Assembly (NCBI GenBank): GCA_024401855.1
Contig: JAKSKH010000010.1
Location: 1-64,000 of the forward strand
From: Bacteroidales bacterium
GTDB lineage: Bacteria; Bacteroidota; Bacteroidia; Bacteroidales; UBA932
DNA: 64,000 nt
Direction of reading: 5' to 3'
Part shown: positions 18,210 to 27,100 of the stretch, piece after piece
How the letters are laid out: the number at the start of each line of letters is the position of its first letter
Numbering within the stretch: position 1 is the first letter of the stretch
Notes under the pieces: generated by a model
Seen by the model: the letters and a program-made list of their open reading frames with translations, nothing else
Database searches by the model: none
Told to the model about the DNA's origin: nothing
Program-made: the position numbers and the translations under genes

Positions 18210-19288
18210 CAGATTTTGTTAAGGATTCCATAGCTTTGCTTCGAGAAATGGTTCGTGTACCTTCGGAGTCTTTTTCGGAGGCTGCGGTTGCGGACCTGGT
18301 CTTCGGACGTCTTTCCGAGTGGGGACTCGCTCCCGAACTGGTAGGGAAGAATGTCATAGCCAGGAATTCGAATTTTAATGAGGAACTTCCGACTCTTGTC
18401 CTCGATGCGCACATAGATACAGTTCCGCCTGCAAGGGGATATACCCGAGATCCCTTCGATCCGGGTGAAGACACGGGCGTCGTATATGGACTCGGATCCA
18501 ATGATGACGGCGGTTCAGTCGCAGCCATAACAGCGGTTTTCCGTTATTTCTACAATCGCGAACTTCCGTTCAATCTTGTGCTTGCCCTCAGCGCAGAGGA
18601 AGAGAAGTCCGGACCCGGCGGCGCTGTGATGCTATACGGCCCCGATGGTCCGTCTGCCGTAAGGGATGCAGATTGGGTTATAGTAGGGGAGCCTACAGGA
18701 ATGAAGGCTGCAACCAGCGAGAGGGGACTCCTTGTCCTTGATGGAACGGCTCGGGGAGTCAGCGGACATTCGGCTCGTTCAGAAGGTGTCAATGCCCTTT
18801 ATATCGCTTTGGATGACATTCTTGCGCTTCGCTTTCACAAGTTCTCGAAAATATCCTCCAGAATGGGGAGCGTACGTCTGAATGTCACGCAGATTGCATG
18901 CGGAACCGCACACAATGTCATTCCGGACACCTGTTCTTTCGTTGTTGATATCCGTCCCACAGACTGTTATTCCAACTCCGAGATTCTGGAGGAACTCCAG
19001 TCTGTCTGCACAAGCACTCTGGTTCCCAGAAATCTCAGAAATTCTTCCTCGGCTACCTACGATGGATCCCCTTTGGTAAAGGCTGTTGAAAGCATAGGGC
19101 TTGAAACATTTTCATCTCTTACAACCTCCAACTGGATGCGCACTGGCAAAGATGCAATCAAGCTTGGGCCGGGGGATTCTTCCCGTTCACACAGGGCAGA
19201 TGAATACATCCTGTGTTCCGAAATTGAAGAAGCGGTTGAAAAATACATTCTCCTTATAGAAAATTTTTATGGCAACTCTTTGGAATAA
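18206..19288 (+). CDS. argE: M20-family N-acyl-ornithine/citrulline deacylase
   Basis: A 360-residue zinc peptidase of family M20 that removes the acyl group, here most likely from N-succinyl- or N-acetyl-citrulline. Metal-binding and catalytic segments are LDAHIDTVPP, GLGSNDDGGSVAA, SAEEEKSGPGGA and VGEPTG; the dimerisation domain carries GVSGHSARSEGVNA, and HRADEYI supplies the last ligand. ATG at 18206 overlaps the argB stop as ATGA, which decides the start against a TTG 6 bp upstream. Because ArgF' works on acylated ornithine, the deacylase must act after carbamoylation. The gene overlaps argH by 20 bp. Confidence 0.9.
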   Translation: MTDFVKDSIALLREMVRVPSESFSEAAVADLVFGRLSEWGLAPELVGKNVIARNSNFNEELPTLVLDAHIDTVPPARGYTRDPFDPGEDTGVVYGLGSNDDGGSVAAITAVFRYFYNRELPFNLVLALSAEEEKSGPGGAVMLYGPDGPSAVRDADWVIVGEPTGMKAATSERGLLVLDGTARGVSGHSARSEGVNALYIALDDILALRFHKFSKISSRMGSVRLNVTQIACGTAHNVIPDTCSFVVDIRPTDCYSNSEILEELQSVCTSTLVPRNLRNSSSATYDGSPLVKAVESIGLETFSSLTTSNWMRTGKDAIKLGPGDSSRSHRADEYILCSEIEEAVEKYILLIENFYGNSLE

Positions 19289-20561
19289 AGGCACATCCTG
19301 TACAGATGCCGTTGAATGCTTCACTGTTGGCGACGACAGGGTGCTTGACAGGAAACTTGCAAAATATGATGTAATCGGCTCCAAAGCCCATATCAGGATG
19401 CTTCAATCCGTCGGACTTCTTTCTTCCGACGAACTGGATGTCCTGCTTGGTGCTCTGGACAGAATTTACGCATCGATAGAAGATGGCAGTTTTGTCCTTG
19501 AAGATGATGTGGAGGATATACATTCGCAGGTCGAGCTTCTCCTGACGAGGGAGCTTGGTGACGTAGGCAAGAAGATACATTCCGGCAGGTCACGCAACGA
19601 TCAGGTTCTTGTTGACATAAAACTGTTTCTCAAGGATGAGCTTCTGCAGATCCGTTCCGAGGTACTTTCCCTGTTTGAAAAACTCCAGTCCCTCAGCGAG
19701 ACTTATAAGGATGTTCTTCTTCCCGGGTATACCCATGCGCAGATTGCCATGCCTTCTTCTTTCGGCTTGTGGTTCGGGGCTTATGCCGAGTCTCTGGTAA
19801 ATGATATGTACATGCTTGAGGGGGCATACAGGGTCGTTAACCGTAATCCTCTCGGGTCAGCTGCCGGATACGGAAATTCTTTCCCTCTGGACAGGGAGAT
19901 GACAACGTCCCTGCTCGGTTTTGCTTCTCCGGACTACAACAGTGTGGCCGCTCAGCTGAGCAGAGGCAAGTCGGAAAGGTGCGTTGCCTCCGCCATCGGT
20001 TCTGTTGCATTGACTCTAAATAAGTTTGCCGCCGATTGCTGCCTGTATATGTGTCCGAATTTCGCATTCATCAAGTTTCCTGACAATCTTACTACAGGTT
20101 CCAGCATCATGCCGCATAAGAAGAACCCCGATGTCTGGGAGATGGTACGCGGAAAGTGCAACCGCATACTTGCAGTAGAAAACGAAATTTCCCTTCTCTG
20201 CAGCAATATGCCCCACGGCTACCATAGAGATTATCAATTGCTTAAGGATATTCTGTTCCCTGCACTTGACCTTATGCACGCATGTTTGGGAATAACTTCT
20301 TATATGCTTGACAACATTCAGGTGAACGGGCATATCCTTGACGCTCCGATTTACAGTTATCTTTTCACTGTCGAAGAGGTGAACAGACGGGTTCTGGAGG
20401 GAGTTCCTTTCCGTGACGCATACAAGCAGGTGGGCATTGAGGTGAATGAAGGAAGATTTCATTACGACGGAGACTTGAAGCATACCCATATAGGCAGTAT
20501 CGGCAATCTTTGCAATGACAGAATTGCTGAGCTTATGAAGTCGGCTTCCGACTGGAAATGA
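19269..20561 (+). CDS. argH: Argininosuccinate lyase
   Basis: A 430-residue fumarase-superfamily lyase that splits argininosuccinate into arginine and fumarate. The family signature GSSIMPHKKNPD is present, with HSGRSRNDQVLVDIKLFL and LLPGYTHAQIAMPSS before it. The start overlaps argE by 20 bp. It is the last gene of the arginine operon; 13 bp after its stop begins the target duplication of an IS256-type element, so the natural terminator of this operon may have been displaced. Confidence 0.96.
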   Translation: MATLWNKGTSCTDAVECFTVGDDRVLDRKLAKYDVIGSKAHIRMLQSVGLLSSDELDVLLGALDRIYASIEDGSFVLEDDVEDIHSQVELLLTRELGDVGKKIHSGRSRNDQVLVDIKLFLKDELLQIRSEVLSLFEKLQSLSETYKDVLLPGYTHAQIAMPSSFGLWFGAYAESLVNDMYMLEGAYRVVNRNPLGSAAGYGNSFPLDREMTTSLLGFASPDYNSVAAQLSRGKSERCVASAIGSVALTLNKFAADCCLYMCPNFAFIKFPDNLTTGSSIMPHKKNPDVWEMVRGKCNRILAVENEISLLCSNMPHGYHRDYQLLKDILFPALDLMHACLGITSYMLDNIQVNGHILDAPIYSYLFTVEEVNRRVLEGVPFRDAYKQVGIEVNEGRFHYDGDLKHTHIGSIGNLCNDRIAELMKSASDWK

Positions 20562-20574
20562 CAACCGCGTCCCC

Positions 20575-20582
20575 TTATTCCT
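20575..20582. repeat. Target-site duplication, left copy
   Basis: TTATTCCT, identical to 22818-22825, directly outside the left inverted repeat. The preceding CCCC also resembles bases at the right junction, but there the C-run belongs to the element end. Confidence 0.8.
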
Positions 20583-20611
20583 GAGAGTGTAAAATGAACT
20601 GTGTCAAGCAA
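20583..20611 (+). repeat. Left terminal inverted repeat of IS256-type element
   Basis: Begins GAGAGTGTAAAA and ends with the 17-bp core TGAACTGTGTCAAGCAA, which recurs inverted at the right end. Confidence 0.85.
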
Positions 20612-20622
20612 GAATAAAGACT

Positions 20623-20630
20623 TATTTTTG
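20623..20630 (+). promoter_or_regulatory. Possible -7 promoter element for the transposase
   Basis: TATTTTTG fits TAnnTTTG and lies 15 bp before the transposase ATG, inside the left end of the element. No TTTG is found at the -33 spacing. Confidence 0.35.
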
Positions 20631-20645
20631 TAACACACAGTAACA

Positions 20646-21860
20646 ATGAAAGAAGAAGTAGATTTCAACATCTTCAAGGCACAGATCCTTGAGGACATCA
20701 AAGCGGGCAAGCCGCTTTTCGGCAAAGATGGAGCCCTTGCTCCTATGATTGAGAACATTGTCAATGCAGCCCTGGAAGGAGAGATGGATGCTCACCTTAC
20801 CCAGGAGTCTCGCGAGTCTGGTAACCGCCGGAATGGCAAGATGCAGAAGCAGGTACAGACCCCAGTGGGTGATATTACCGTCACGACACCGAGGGATCGT
20901 GATGCCTCATTCGAGCCCCAGTTCATCAAGAAGAGAGAGACTATGTTGTCCGAGGGCATGGCTGACCGTATTATCGGCCTGTATGCACTTGGTACAAGCA
21001 CTCGAGACATCAGCAATTGGCTCGAAGAGACGGTCGGGACATCCGTATCTGCTGAGACTATCAGTTCCATAACGGACAGGGTGCTGCCTGAACTTGAAGC
21101 CTGGCGTAACCGCGGTCTGGACGAGGTTTATCCGATTGTCTGGCTTGATGCCGTACACTACAAAGTGATGGATGAGAAGAACCGAGTGGTTACCAGAGCT
21201 ATCTACAATGTGCTCGGCATAGACAAAGAAGGCCATAAGGATCTGCTGGGCATGTATGTCTCAAAGAGCGAGGGAGCTAACTTCTGGTTGAGTGTCTTGA
21301 CTGATCTGCAGAACAGGGGCGTAAAGGATATAATGATTGCTTGTATAGATGGCCTCAAGGGTTTCCCTGAAGCAATCAAGAGCGTGTTTCCGGATACTGC
21401 GGTGCAACTCTGCATCATCCATCAGATACGCAACTCAATGAAGTATGTCGGCAGCAAATATCAGAAGGAGTTCATGAAGGATCTGAAGCCTGTCTATGGT
21501 GCTGCAACGAAGGAAGCTGGCGAGTTGGCCCTCGACAAACTTGAGGAGAAATGGGGCGAGCAATATCCTATAGTCATCAAGTCCTGGCGTGACAACTGGG
21601 ACCGTCTGAGTGAGTTCTTCCAGTACACTGAGCCCATCAGGAGGCTCATTTACACTACCAATACCGTCGAAGGCTACCACCGCCAGATCCGCAAGGTCAT
21701 TAAGAACAAAGGCGTCTTTCCGAATGATACGGCCTTGACCAAGCTCGTCTATCTTGCATACCGCAACGTCCGTAAAAAATGGACGATGCCTATCCCAAAC
21801 TGGGGTATTATCTCACAGCAATTGGCGATAAAGTTCGGAGATAGGTATAGTTTGCTGTAG
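20646..21860 (+). CDS. IS256-family (Mutator-type) transposase
   Basis: A 404-residue DDE transposase. The N-terminal part has MIENIVNAALEGEMDAHL; the catalytic core shows Asp in PIVWLDAVHYKV, Asp in IACIDGLKGFPEAI and Glu in TTNTVEGYHRQIRK, with the family's CIIHQIRNS segment between. The frame is complete and undamaged and its ends are adjacent to the element's left repeat, so the copy could still be active. Length matches the family (about 390-410). Confidence 0.96.
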   Translation: MKEEVDFNIFKAQILEDIKAGKPLFGKDGALAPMIENIVNAALEGEMDAHLTQESRESGNRRNGKMQKQVQTPVGDITVTTPRDRDASFEPQFIKKRETMLSEGMADRIIGLYALGTSTRDISNWLEETVGTSVSAETISSITDRVLPELEAWRNRGLDEVYPIVWLDAVHYKVMDEKNRVVTRAIYNVLGIDKEGHKDLLGMYVSKSEGANFWLSVLTDLQNRGVKDIMIACIDGLKGFPEAIKSVFPDTAVQLCIIHQIRNSMKYVGSKYQKEFMKDLKPVYGAATKEAGELALDKLEEKWGEQYPIVIKSWRDNWDRLSEFFQYTEPIRRLIYTTNTVEGYHRQIRKVIKNKGVFPNDTALTKLVYLAYRNVRKKWTMPIPNWGIISQQLAIKFGDRYSLL

Positions 21861-21866
21861 ATTCAT

Positions 21867-21874
21867 TATATTTG
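21867..21874 (+). promoter_or_regulatory. Possible -7 promoter element for passenger genes
   Basis: TATATTTG matches TAnnTTTG and lies between the transposase stop (21860) and the first passenger ATG (21899), 24 bp before the latter. No TTTG at the -33 spacing, so the call is tentative; it would let the cargo be expressed apart from the transposase. Confidence 0.4.
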
Positions 21875-21898
21875 TATAGATTATTATATTTCAGTGAT

Positions 21899-22378
21899 AT
21901 GAAACGAATATTTATTTTTTGCGCGTTTTGTTTGGCATTGATTTCCTGCAGTAAAGATAGTTTTACCGCAAGGTATCATTTCAATGTAGAGAATTCTCTG
22001 AAACAGAGTAAAGCTACACTCCTCCCTGATCATACCTTATCTTGGGAAGAAGGAGATGAAATACAATTTGTTGTAAGATTGTACGAAGGAGATTCGGATG
22101 AAACCATTGTGATGGAAGGAGGAAGCGTTAAAGCGTGGTCTAAAGAAATCCAAGGAAAGCTATCTTATTTAAACTCAACATGGATTCTTTATGAAAGCTT
22201 GAACGGTGACTGCCAGAAAGTAGAAAGCATCGCATTATCAGCAAGGTCGCTTAATAGTTATGTCACTTTCAGATATTCGTATGAAGACCCCTTGAATTTG
22301 AGCGCTGGGTGGTTTGAAACAATAAAATTTGTAGATGGAGATCAGATTATCTCCGTCCATGTTCCGTCCAACAATTAA
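21899..22378 (+). CDS. Passenger lipoprotein 1 of the IS256-type element, unknown function
   Basis: A 159-residue lipoprotein: MKRIFIFCAFCLALISC gives a signal with lipid Cys17. The start at 21899 is chosen because it begins the signal peptide. The middle has SKATLLPDHTLSWEEGDEIQFVV, which recalls the WxxGDxI motif at the start of Bacteroidales fimbrillin-like beta-sandwich domains, but the match is too short to name the family. No enzyme motif is seen. It lies 38 bp after the transposase and 12 bp before the second passenger gene. Base composition looks lower in G+C than the neighbouring chromosome. Confidence 0.7.
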   Translation: MKRIFIFCAFCLALISCSKDSFTARYHFNVENSLKQSKATLLPDHTLSWEEGDEIQFVVRLYEGDSDETIVMEGGSVKAWSKEIQGKLSYLNSTWILYESLNGDCQKVESIALSARSLNSYVTFRYSYEDPLNLSAGWFETIKFVDGDQIISVHVPSNN

Positions 22379-22390
22379 GCTAAAGAAAAA

Positions 22391-22783
22391 ATGAAGAGGA
22401 TTATATTCATTTTGTTAATTGTTGCCTCTGCTATTTGCTCATGTAACAAGCATCACGAGGAAGGAGAAGGAGGATTTACAGATATAATTCTGTCTCAATC
22501 ACTTGTCTCTTTCGGTCAGGAAGGTGGCACCGTATCTATTGAATCAAGCAATGTTACAAATATTTTGATTAGCGACATCCTTTGCGTTGATACAGAGAAG
22601 CATTATAATCCAGATGGAAACTGGACAACATCGTTGGAAGCTGATGGTATAAAGGCGGAGGTTGATAGATCTGAATCAAACAAAATCAACATTACTGTCA
22701 CACCATCAGCGAATATAAACGACTGGATTATTTTCGTTGGCTATGCTTCGGTTACCAAAGAAATCCGAGTTAAGCAGAATTAA
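22391..22783 (+). CDS. Passenger lipoprotein 2 of the IS256-type element, BACON-like domain
   Basis: A 130-residue lipoprotein with signal MKRIIFILLIVASAICSC (lipid Cys at 16 or 18). The mature part resembles a BACON-type beta-sandwich: LSQSLVSFGQEGGTVSIESS at its start, INITVTPSANINDW in the middle and a final strand VTKEIRVKQN. BACON domains in Bacteroidota are associated with surface glycan or mucin binding; a function here is not known. The gene ends 5 bp before the right inverted repeat, so it belongs to the mobile unit. It shares the first residues and gene size with passenger 1 and may act with it on the cell surface. Confidence 0.7.
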   Translation: MKRIIFILLIVASAICSCNKHHEEGEGGFTDIILSQSLVSFGQEGGTVSIESSNVTNILISDILCVDTEKHYNPDGNWTTSLEADGIKAEVDRSESNKINITVTPSANINDWIIFVGYASVTKEIRVKQN

Positions 22784-22788
22784 ATTAG

Positions 22789-22817
22789 TTGCTTGACACA
22801 GTTCAGCTGACGCCCCC
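22789..22817 (-). repeat. Right terminal inverted repeat of IS256-type element
   Basis: Read on the minus strand it begins GGGGGCGTCAGC and ends with the same 17-bp core as the left end. It starts 5 bp after the stop codon of the second passenger gene. Confidence 0.85.
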
Positions 22818-22825
22818 TTATTCCT
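22818..22825. repeat. Target-site duplication, right copy
   Basis: TTATTCCT, directly outside the right inverted repeat. Its first three bases are the complement of the TAA stop of the minus-strand gene that ends here, so that gene is left complete. Confidence 0.8.
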
Positions 22826-23513
22826 TAAGCTGTACTATACAGAATCCTATCTCGTAATGGCCTCCTGCAAGGTCTTCAAAGCCTGCGAAAGGTCTTACAT
22901 TCTCATCCGGGACGTACGCCGCAATCCTATAGTTTCCGTTCGGAATGGTGATGGAATCCTTACGCCCGGGACTGATTTGTATCTCCTTGCTGTCCGGACC
23001 GCTGTATATTACTGTCAGGACATATTTGGTCATGTTCTCTATCAGGATTGTACTTCTGGTTGACTTGTCGTCACTTACAGTCCTGAGCATTCCTGGGAGG
23101 TGGTTGTGGCTTCCGTTGAATATATCGTCAACCTTGAAGTCGACGATACGCCCGTCCGCTTTCTCCCTGTGTGCTCCTCCCGGGTAAAGCTTGATGTATT
23201 TTTCGTATGCATCCCTCGTATCAAGGCTTCTGGCCAGATCCCATGCTGTCTCTTCGCTTTCCCAACTTCTTTCCTGCATCTCTTTTGTCAACTCTTTCAT
23301 TCTTTCGTCAGAATATCTTCCATAGTTTACCGGCATGTCGCCCATCTGCAACTGAGTCCCTATCATTCTGTCATTCATTCCAGGAACCGATTTTCCGGAA
23401 AAAGCTTCGCCTTTCCTGTCAAGGGTTATCCTGTTCTGGGACCATGCGCTTATGCTTGTCAGAAGCATCATTGCAGTCAGAAACTCTATTTTGTATTCAG
23501 TAGGTAATTTCAT
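22818..23513 (-). CDS. Secreted protein of unknown function
   Basis: A 231-residue protein with a signal peptide ending near ISAWSQN. A central helical part has DAYEKYIKLYPGGAHREKADG, typical of a tetratricopeptide-like or domain-linker helix, and the last ~90 residues are beta-rich (STILIENMTKYVLTVIYSG, SITIPNGNYRIAAYVP), resembling a small beta-sandwich that decorates surface proteins. I do not recognise a named family with confidence. Its stop codon lies in the right target duplication of the IS256-type element. It is divergent from the lysoplasmalogenase, with only 10 bp between start codons. Confidence 0.7.
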   Translation of the reverse strand: MKLPTEYKIEFLTAMMLLTSISAWSQNRITLDRKGEAFSGKSVPGMNDRMIGTQLQMGDMPVNYGRYSDERMKELTKEMQERSWESEETAWDLARSLDTRDAYEKYIKLYPGGAHREKADGRIVDFKVDDIFNGSHNHLPGMLRTVSDDKSTRSTILIENMTKYVLTVIYSGPDSKEIQISPGRKDSITIPNGNYRIAAYVPDENVRPFAGFEDLAGGHYEIGFCIVQLKE

Positions 23514-23523
23514 ATCTTAGTCC

Positions 23524-24177
23524 ATGCAAAATTCCAACAGTTCCATAATTGTCCGTACCTTATTCTATCTGTGCCTGTGTGCAATTTATTTCCTTACCCT
23601 GTACGGAGTATTTCCTGTCAACGTCAAGCTTGCCAAGGTGCTGCCTCTTGTGTTCCTTTTATGTGATTGTATTTTCAAGTTCATAAAATCCGGTTGCAAA
23701 AGGCTTATACCCGTGATTTTTGCAATTCTTTTTTCCTCTCTCGGAGATATCTCCTGGTCGTTCATATCTATGATGGCTTTCTTTGCCGTTGCCCATCTGT
23801 TCTACATTTATGCCTTTTCAGGTTTTTTCTCCCTTCACTCCGGAAGACAGCTTTTATTTCTGATAATCCTTCTGGCAATTGTCGTTCCAGTTTTTATCTT
23901 TCTTCTGCCGCGCATGAACGCCAATGGGGAAAGCCCATTTCTCATTTTTGGCGGCAGTGCCTATCTTTTACTTCTTTCTTCGATGTCCTTCCTTGCAATC
24001 AGCCAGAAGCGCAGCCATTGGTTTTTATTTGCTTTCGGTTCTCTTCTGTTCGTCGTTTCCGACTGTACCATTGCCATTAACCGTTTTGCCTTTCCCGTTC
24101 CTTCAAGCGGACTTATTGTCATGGGTACATATTATGCCGCTCAGTTTTTCCTGAATTGCCGTTCTGAGTGCTCATGA
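23524..24177 (+). CDS. YhhN/TMEM86-family lysoplasmalogenase
   Basis: A 217-residue inner-membrane protein with about eight hydrophobic segments. Family landmarks are SSLGDISWSF (conserved Asp) and SDCTIAINRFAFP followed by MGTYYAAQFF near the end. In mammals TMEM86 hydrolyses the vinyl-ether bond of lysoplasmalogens; the function of bacterial YhhN proteins is less certain. The gene is divergent from the secreted protein upstream and converges on the TamB-Omp85 fusion gene 12 bp downstream. Confidence 0.85.
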   Translation: MQNSNSSIIVRTLFYLCLCAIYFLTLYGVFPVNVKLAKVLPLVFLLCDCIFKFIKSGCKRLIPVIFAILFSSLGDISWSFISMMAFFAVAHLFYIYAFSGFFSLHSGRQLLFLIILLAIVVPVFIFLLPRMNANGESPFLIFGGSAYLLLLSSMSFLAISQKRSHWFLFAFGSLLFVVSDCTIAINRFAFPVPSSGLIVMGTYYAAQFFLNCRSECS

Positions 24178-24189
24178 CAATGAATGTCA

Positions 24190-27100
24190 TCAGAACGGGT
24201 AACCTATTCCGAAGTTGAGCCTCATTCCGTCCCTCCACATATTCGGAATATTGTAATATCCGCCCCTGCCTGTGTCATACGGCGCGTGTATCGCTATGCC
24301 AAGATCCAGCCTTATCACTATCGAGTTGTAATCCAGTCTCAATCCCAAACCCGAGCCAAGCGCTATCTGCCTGAAGAATGTTTCAGCCTTGATTCCGCTG
24401 TTATAAATATACGGAAGGTTGAAATATCTGATATACTCCTCTATCTGTTCCGGTGACAGAATATCCTTGATATCCCTCAAATCCCATATGTTTCCGGCAT
24501 CGACAAAGACTGCCCCGTTTATTTTCCATACAATGGGGAAACGCAGTTCAGCATTCATCTCAAGTTTCATGTCTCCCGTATGGAATATATATGAACTGTA
24601 ATTCCTGTTGTAAAAATCTCCGGGACCGATTGACCTTGGCGCAAAAGCTCTCAGACTGTTAGGCCCTCCAATGGAATAGGCCTCCGACATCGGCGAACCA
24701 AGACTGTTCCCGTATGTAACAGCCGCACCGGCAAACGCTCTGGTTGCTATTACGATCCTTTCACCCAGGTGGAATCGGTTTCTGGCTTCCAACTGGAGTT
24801 TTACAAACTGGTCATAATTTATTCCACACAGTTTCTTTCCCACTTTGTTGAAATCTCTTCCAAAGGCTGTCATTATTCCTGATACCAGGTTGGATGCTTC
24901 TTTAATCTGAAAGTCGATACCTGTATTGATAACCCTGTCTTTATCTCTGAAATTGTTATAATTGAAACTATATTTTGTCGATGGATAGAATTCGTTGTCG
25001 ATATAAAGTTTCAGGAGTTCTTCGTAGTTCATGTCTTGCATCGCTTCTGCCGACAGCTTGTCTGCCAGCACAAGAGAAATTGTGAAAGGGGAGAATGTAT
25101 GCGTTATGTATTTATTCTGACAGATATCGTATTCCGTTCCGAGATAATACTTGTTTATGTTGATTTTTCCGGAAATGTTCTCGTTAAGATAACCTGCATA
25201 ATATTTTGAGTGCCCTTCATTCTTTCCTGATCTGCCTGCAAGCTGATAATAGGGGAAATCAAGGTAAATGTCGCCACCCAGCGTATATGTGTCGTTCCTG
25301 CGCGGATCTTTTTCTTTCCTTTTGTTAAGGTCCCAGTAATATGCACCTTTCAACCTTGCTGTCAGCGTTTCATTCCTGCTGAACAGGTTATGCTTGCTTA
25401 CCGAAACGGAAGCATTGGGGCCAAGCTGGTTGTTTGTCCTGTAAACTATATTGCCTTCCGCATTCAATTCAACGGAACGGTCAAGTGAATCCCGTTCCTT
25501 CTTCAGAGTCCTGTTCATCAGGAAACCTCCTCCGGATTTGCCAAGTTCCCCCTCAATGACATTGTCGTAATCCCTCATGCTGAAAATGCGGAACTTATAC
25601 ATTCCCGTTGTATCAACTGAGTATTCTGCAGAAATGTTGTTTAATATTGAGAGAGAATTCCTGTTAACTTCGGCATTGTCCGTAACAGTTCCCCCGAGTT
25701 TAACTTTAACTCTGTCGTTGAAAAGGGACTTTGAAAGATTGACGCTGTAATCAGTGGTTTCTATTCCATTTCCGTGTTTTCCTTTCCCGATACCGAAGTC
25801 GACATCCACGAATTTCCCGAGACGGTTGGTGTTTATAGCGTTAATCCTTGATTGCATTATGCTGCTTATAGCATATCCTTCCTGTTGAACTTCATCGTTG
25901 CTTTCGGATGCGTACATGCCGGTTGCCAGGAGTACTGCCCCCAAACCTTCCCTGTCTTCATCCGGCGTATTTTCAAGCTCATTCTGAATTTCTTTGTCAT
26001 TGGGAGCATTCAGATAGAAACCGATATCCGGTTTTTCGAGGGTTCCATTCAATTTAACCCCTGTGATGAAGTCGACCCTCCGCGAAACGCCTCCCTTCGG
26101 CCTGTAACTGGACCTGACATTCTGCGATGCGGAAAGAGCCAGTTCCGTCTGCATGACTTTTCCGTTGAACTTTATGGAACTTCCTCTGTCGATTTTGAAA
26201 GGAGGCATCGGATACAGTGCCGGTGTGTAGAAAATCTTTCCGTCATTTACATCAATCCGTCCGTGAAGCCTCAGGCTGTCTTTCGGATTCCAGCTTACGT
26301 CAACTGTTCCTGACGGAAGTATCTGTACCAGATTCTTTTTGTCTATCGGATAGGTTATGTCTGTCTTGGGAAGTATCCTAATCCCGCAATGAATGTCAAG
26401 ACTGTCAAGAGGACCTGTCATCCTGCCGTCCAGTCCGAACATCAGCTTTCCGTAAATTCCAGCTTTTCCTCCTTTCGGAAGACTGGCCGGTTCGAATGCA
26501 TCTGATTTAAGACTCAAATCGGCATATGATTCATTCAGGTTGAGATTTCCGTCAAGATACAGGAAAGTGCTGTCAGCACCCGACAGGGCTATCCCGTTTA
26601 TGGAAACTGTCCCGTCTTTCAAGGTTATTTCCTTGTTTTCCAGACGGAACTCCGCATCAAGCGGGATTATTGCGGCTGATACGTCGACGGGAGTTATTCC
26701 TGCAAATACACTTATGCTGTCCGGCAGTCCCCTGAGCTCAGCCCTGGCCCTGATACTTCCTTTGATTCCCAATTCATCCGGAATCCTGACGAACTGATTT
26801 AGCAGGTCAACAGGAATTTCATCCAATTTTGCATATGCCGTGTATTTCCATTGCTTTCCTTCATCGGGTTTCATTCCGAAATCAATACTTCTGTTGCCTA
26901 TATTCTTCCCTTCATAGATGAGATTCCCTATGTCAAGCATACCGTCAATGAACAATTCTTCATCATTTCCGCTCAGCGTTGCATTCATGTCCAGGTCTGC
27001 GTCCATCCCATGTACGGACATCAATCCGTCACGGACATCCGACTTGAACCTGACATCAGTCCTCGAAACAGTTTCTGAAAGTTCTGATGACAGGCCAAGA

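Larger units (their letters stand above)
20583..22817 (+). mobile_element. IS256-family element carrying two passenger lipoprotein genes
   Basis: A 2,235-bp element bounded by 29-bp inverted repeats (20583-20611 and 22789-22817) that match at 23 of 29 positions, including a perfect inner 17 bp. It is flanked by an 8-bp direct repeat TTATTCCT (20575-20582 and 22818-22825), the usual duplication length for this family. Inside are the transposase and, after it in the same direction, two small lipoprotein genes that end 5 bp before the right repeat. Simple IS256 elements are about 1.3-1.5 kb, so roughly 900 bp is extra cargo. The cargo looks A/T-richer than the surrounding genes (judged by eye). 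Confidence 0.88.

Noticed and set aside
20571..20582. 12-bp direct repeat CCCCTTATTCCT as target duplication
   Set aside because: The longer match makes the two element ends unequal (12 versus 8 bases outside the shared core). An 8-bp duplication TTATTCCT gives equal 29-bp ends and the usual IS256 length.
20595..22805. 17-bp inverted repeat as ordinary terminators of flanking genes
   Set aside because: The two copies are 2.2 kb apart in opposite orientation, flank a transposase and are bordered by a direct repeat; they do not form local hairpins with T-runs.
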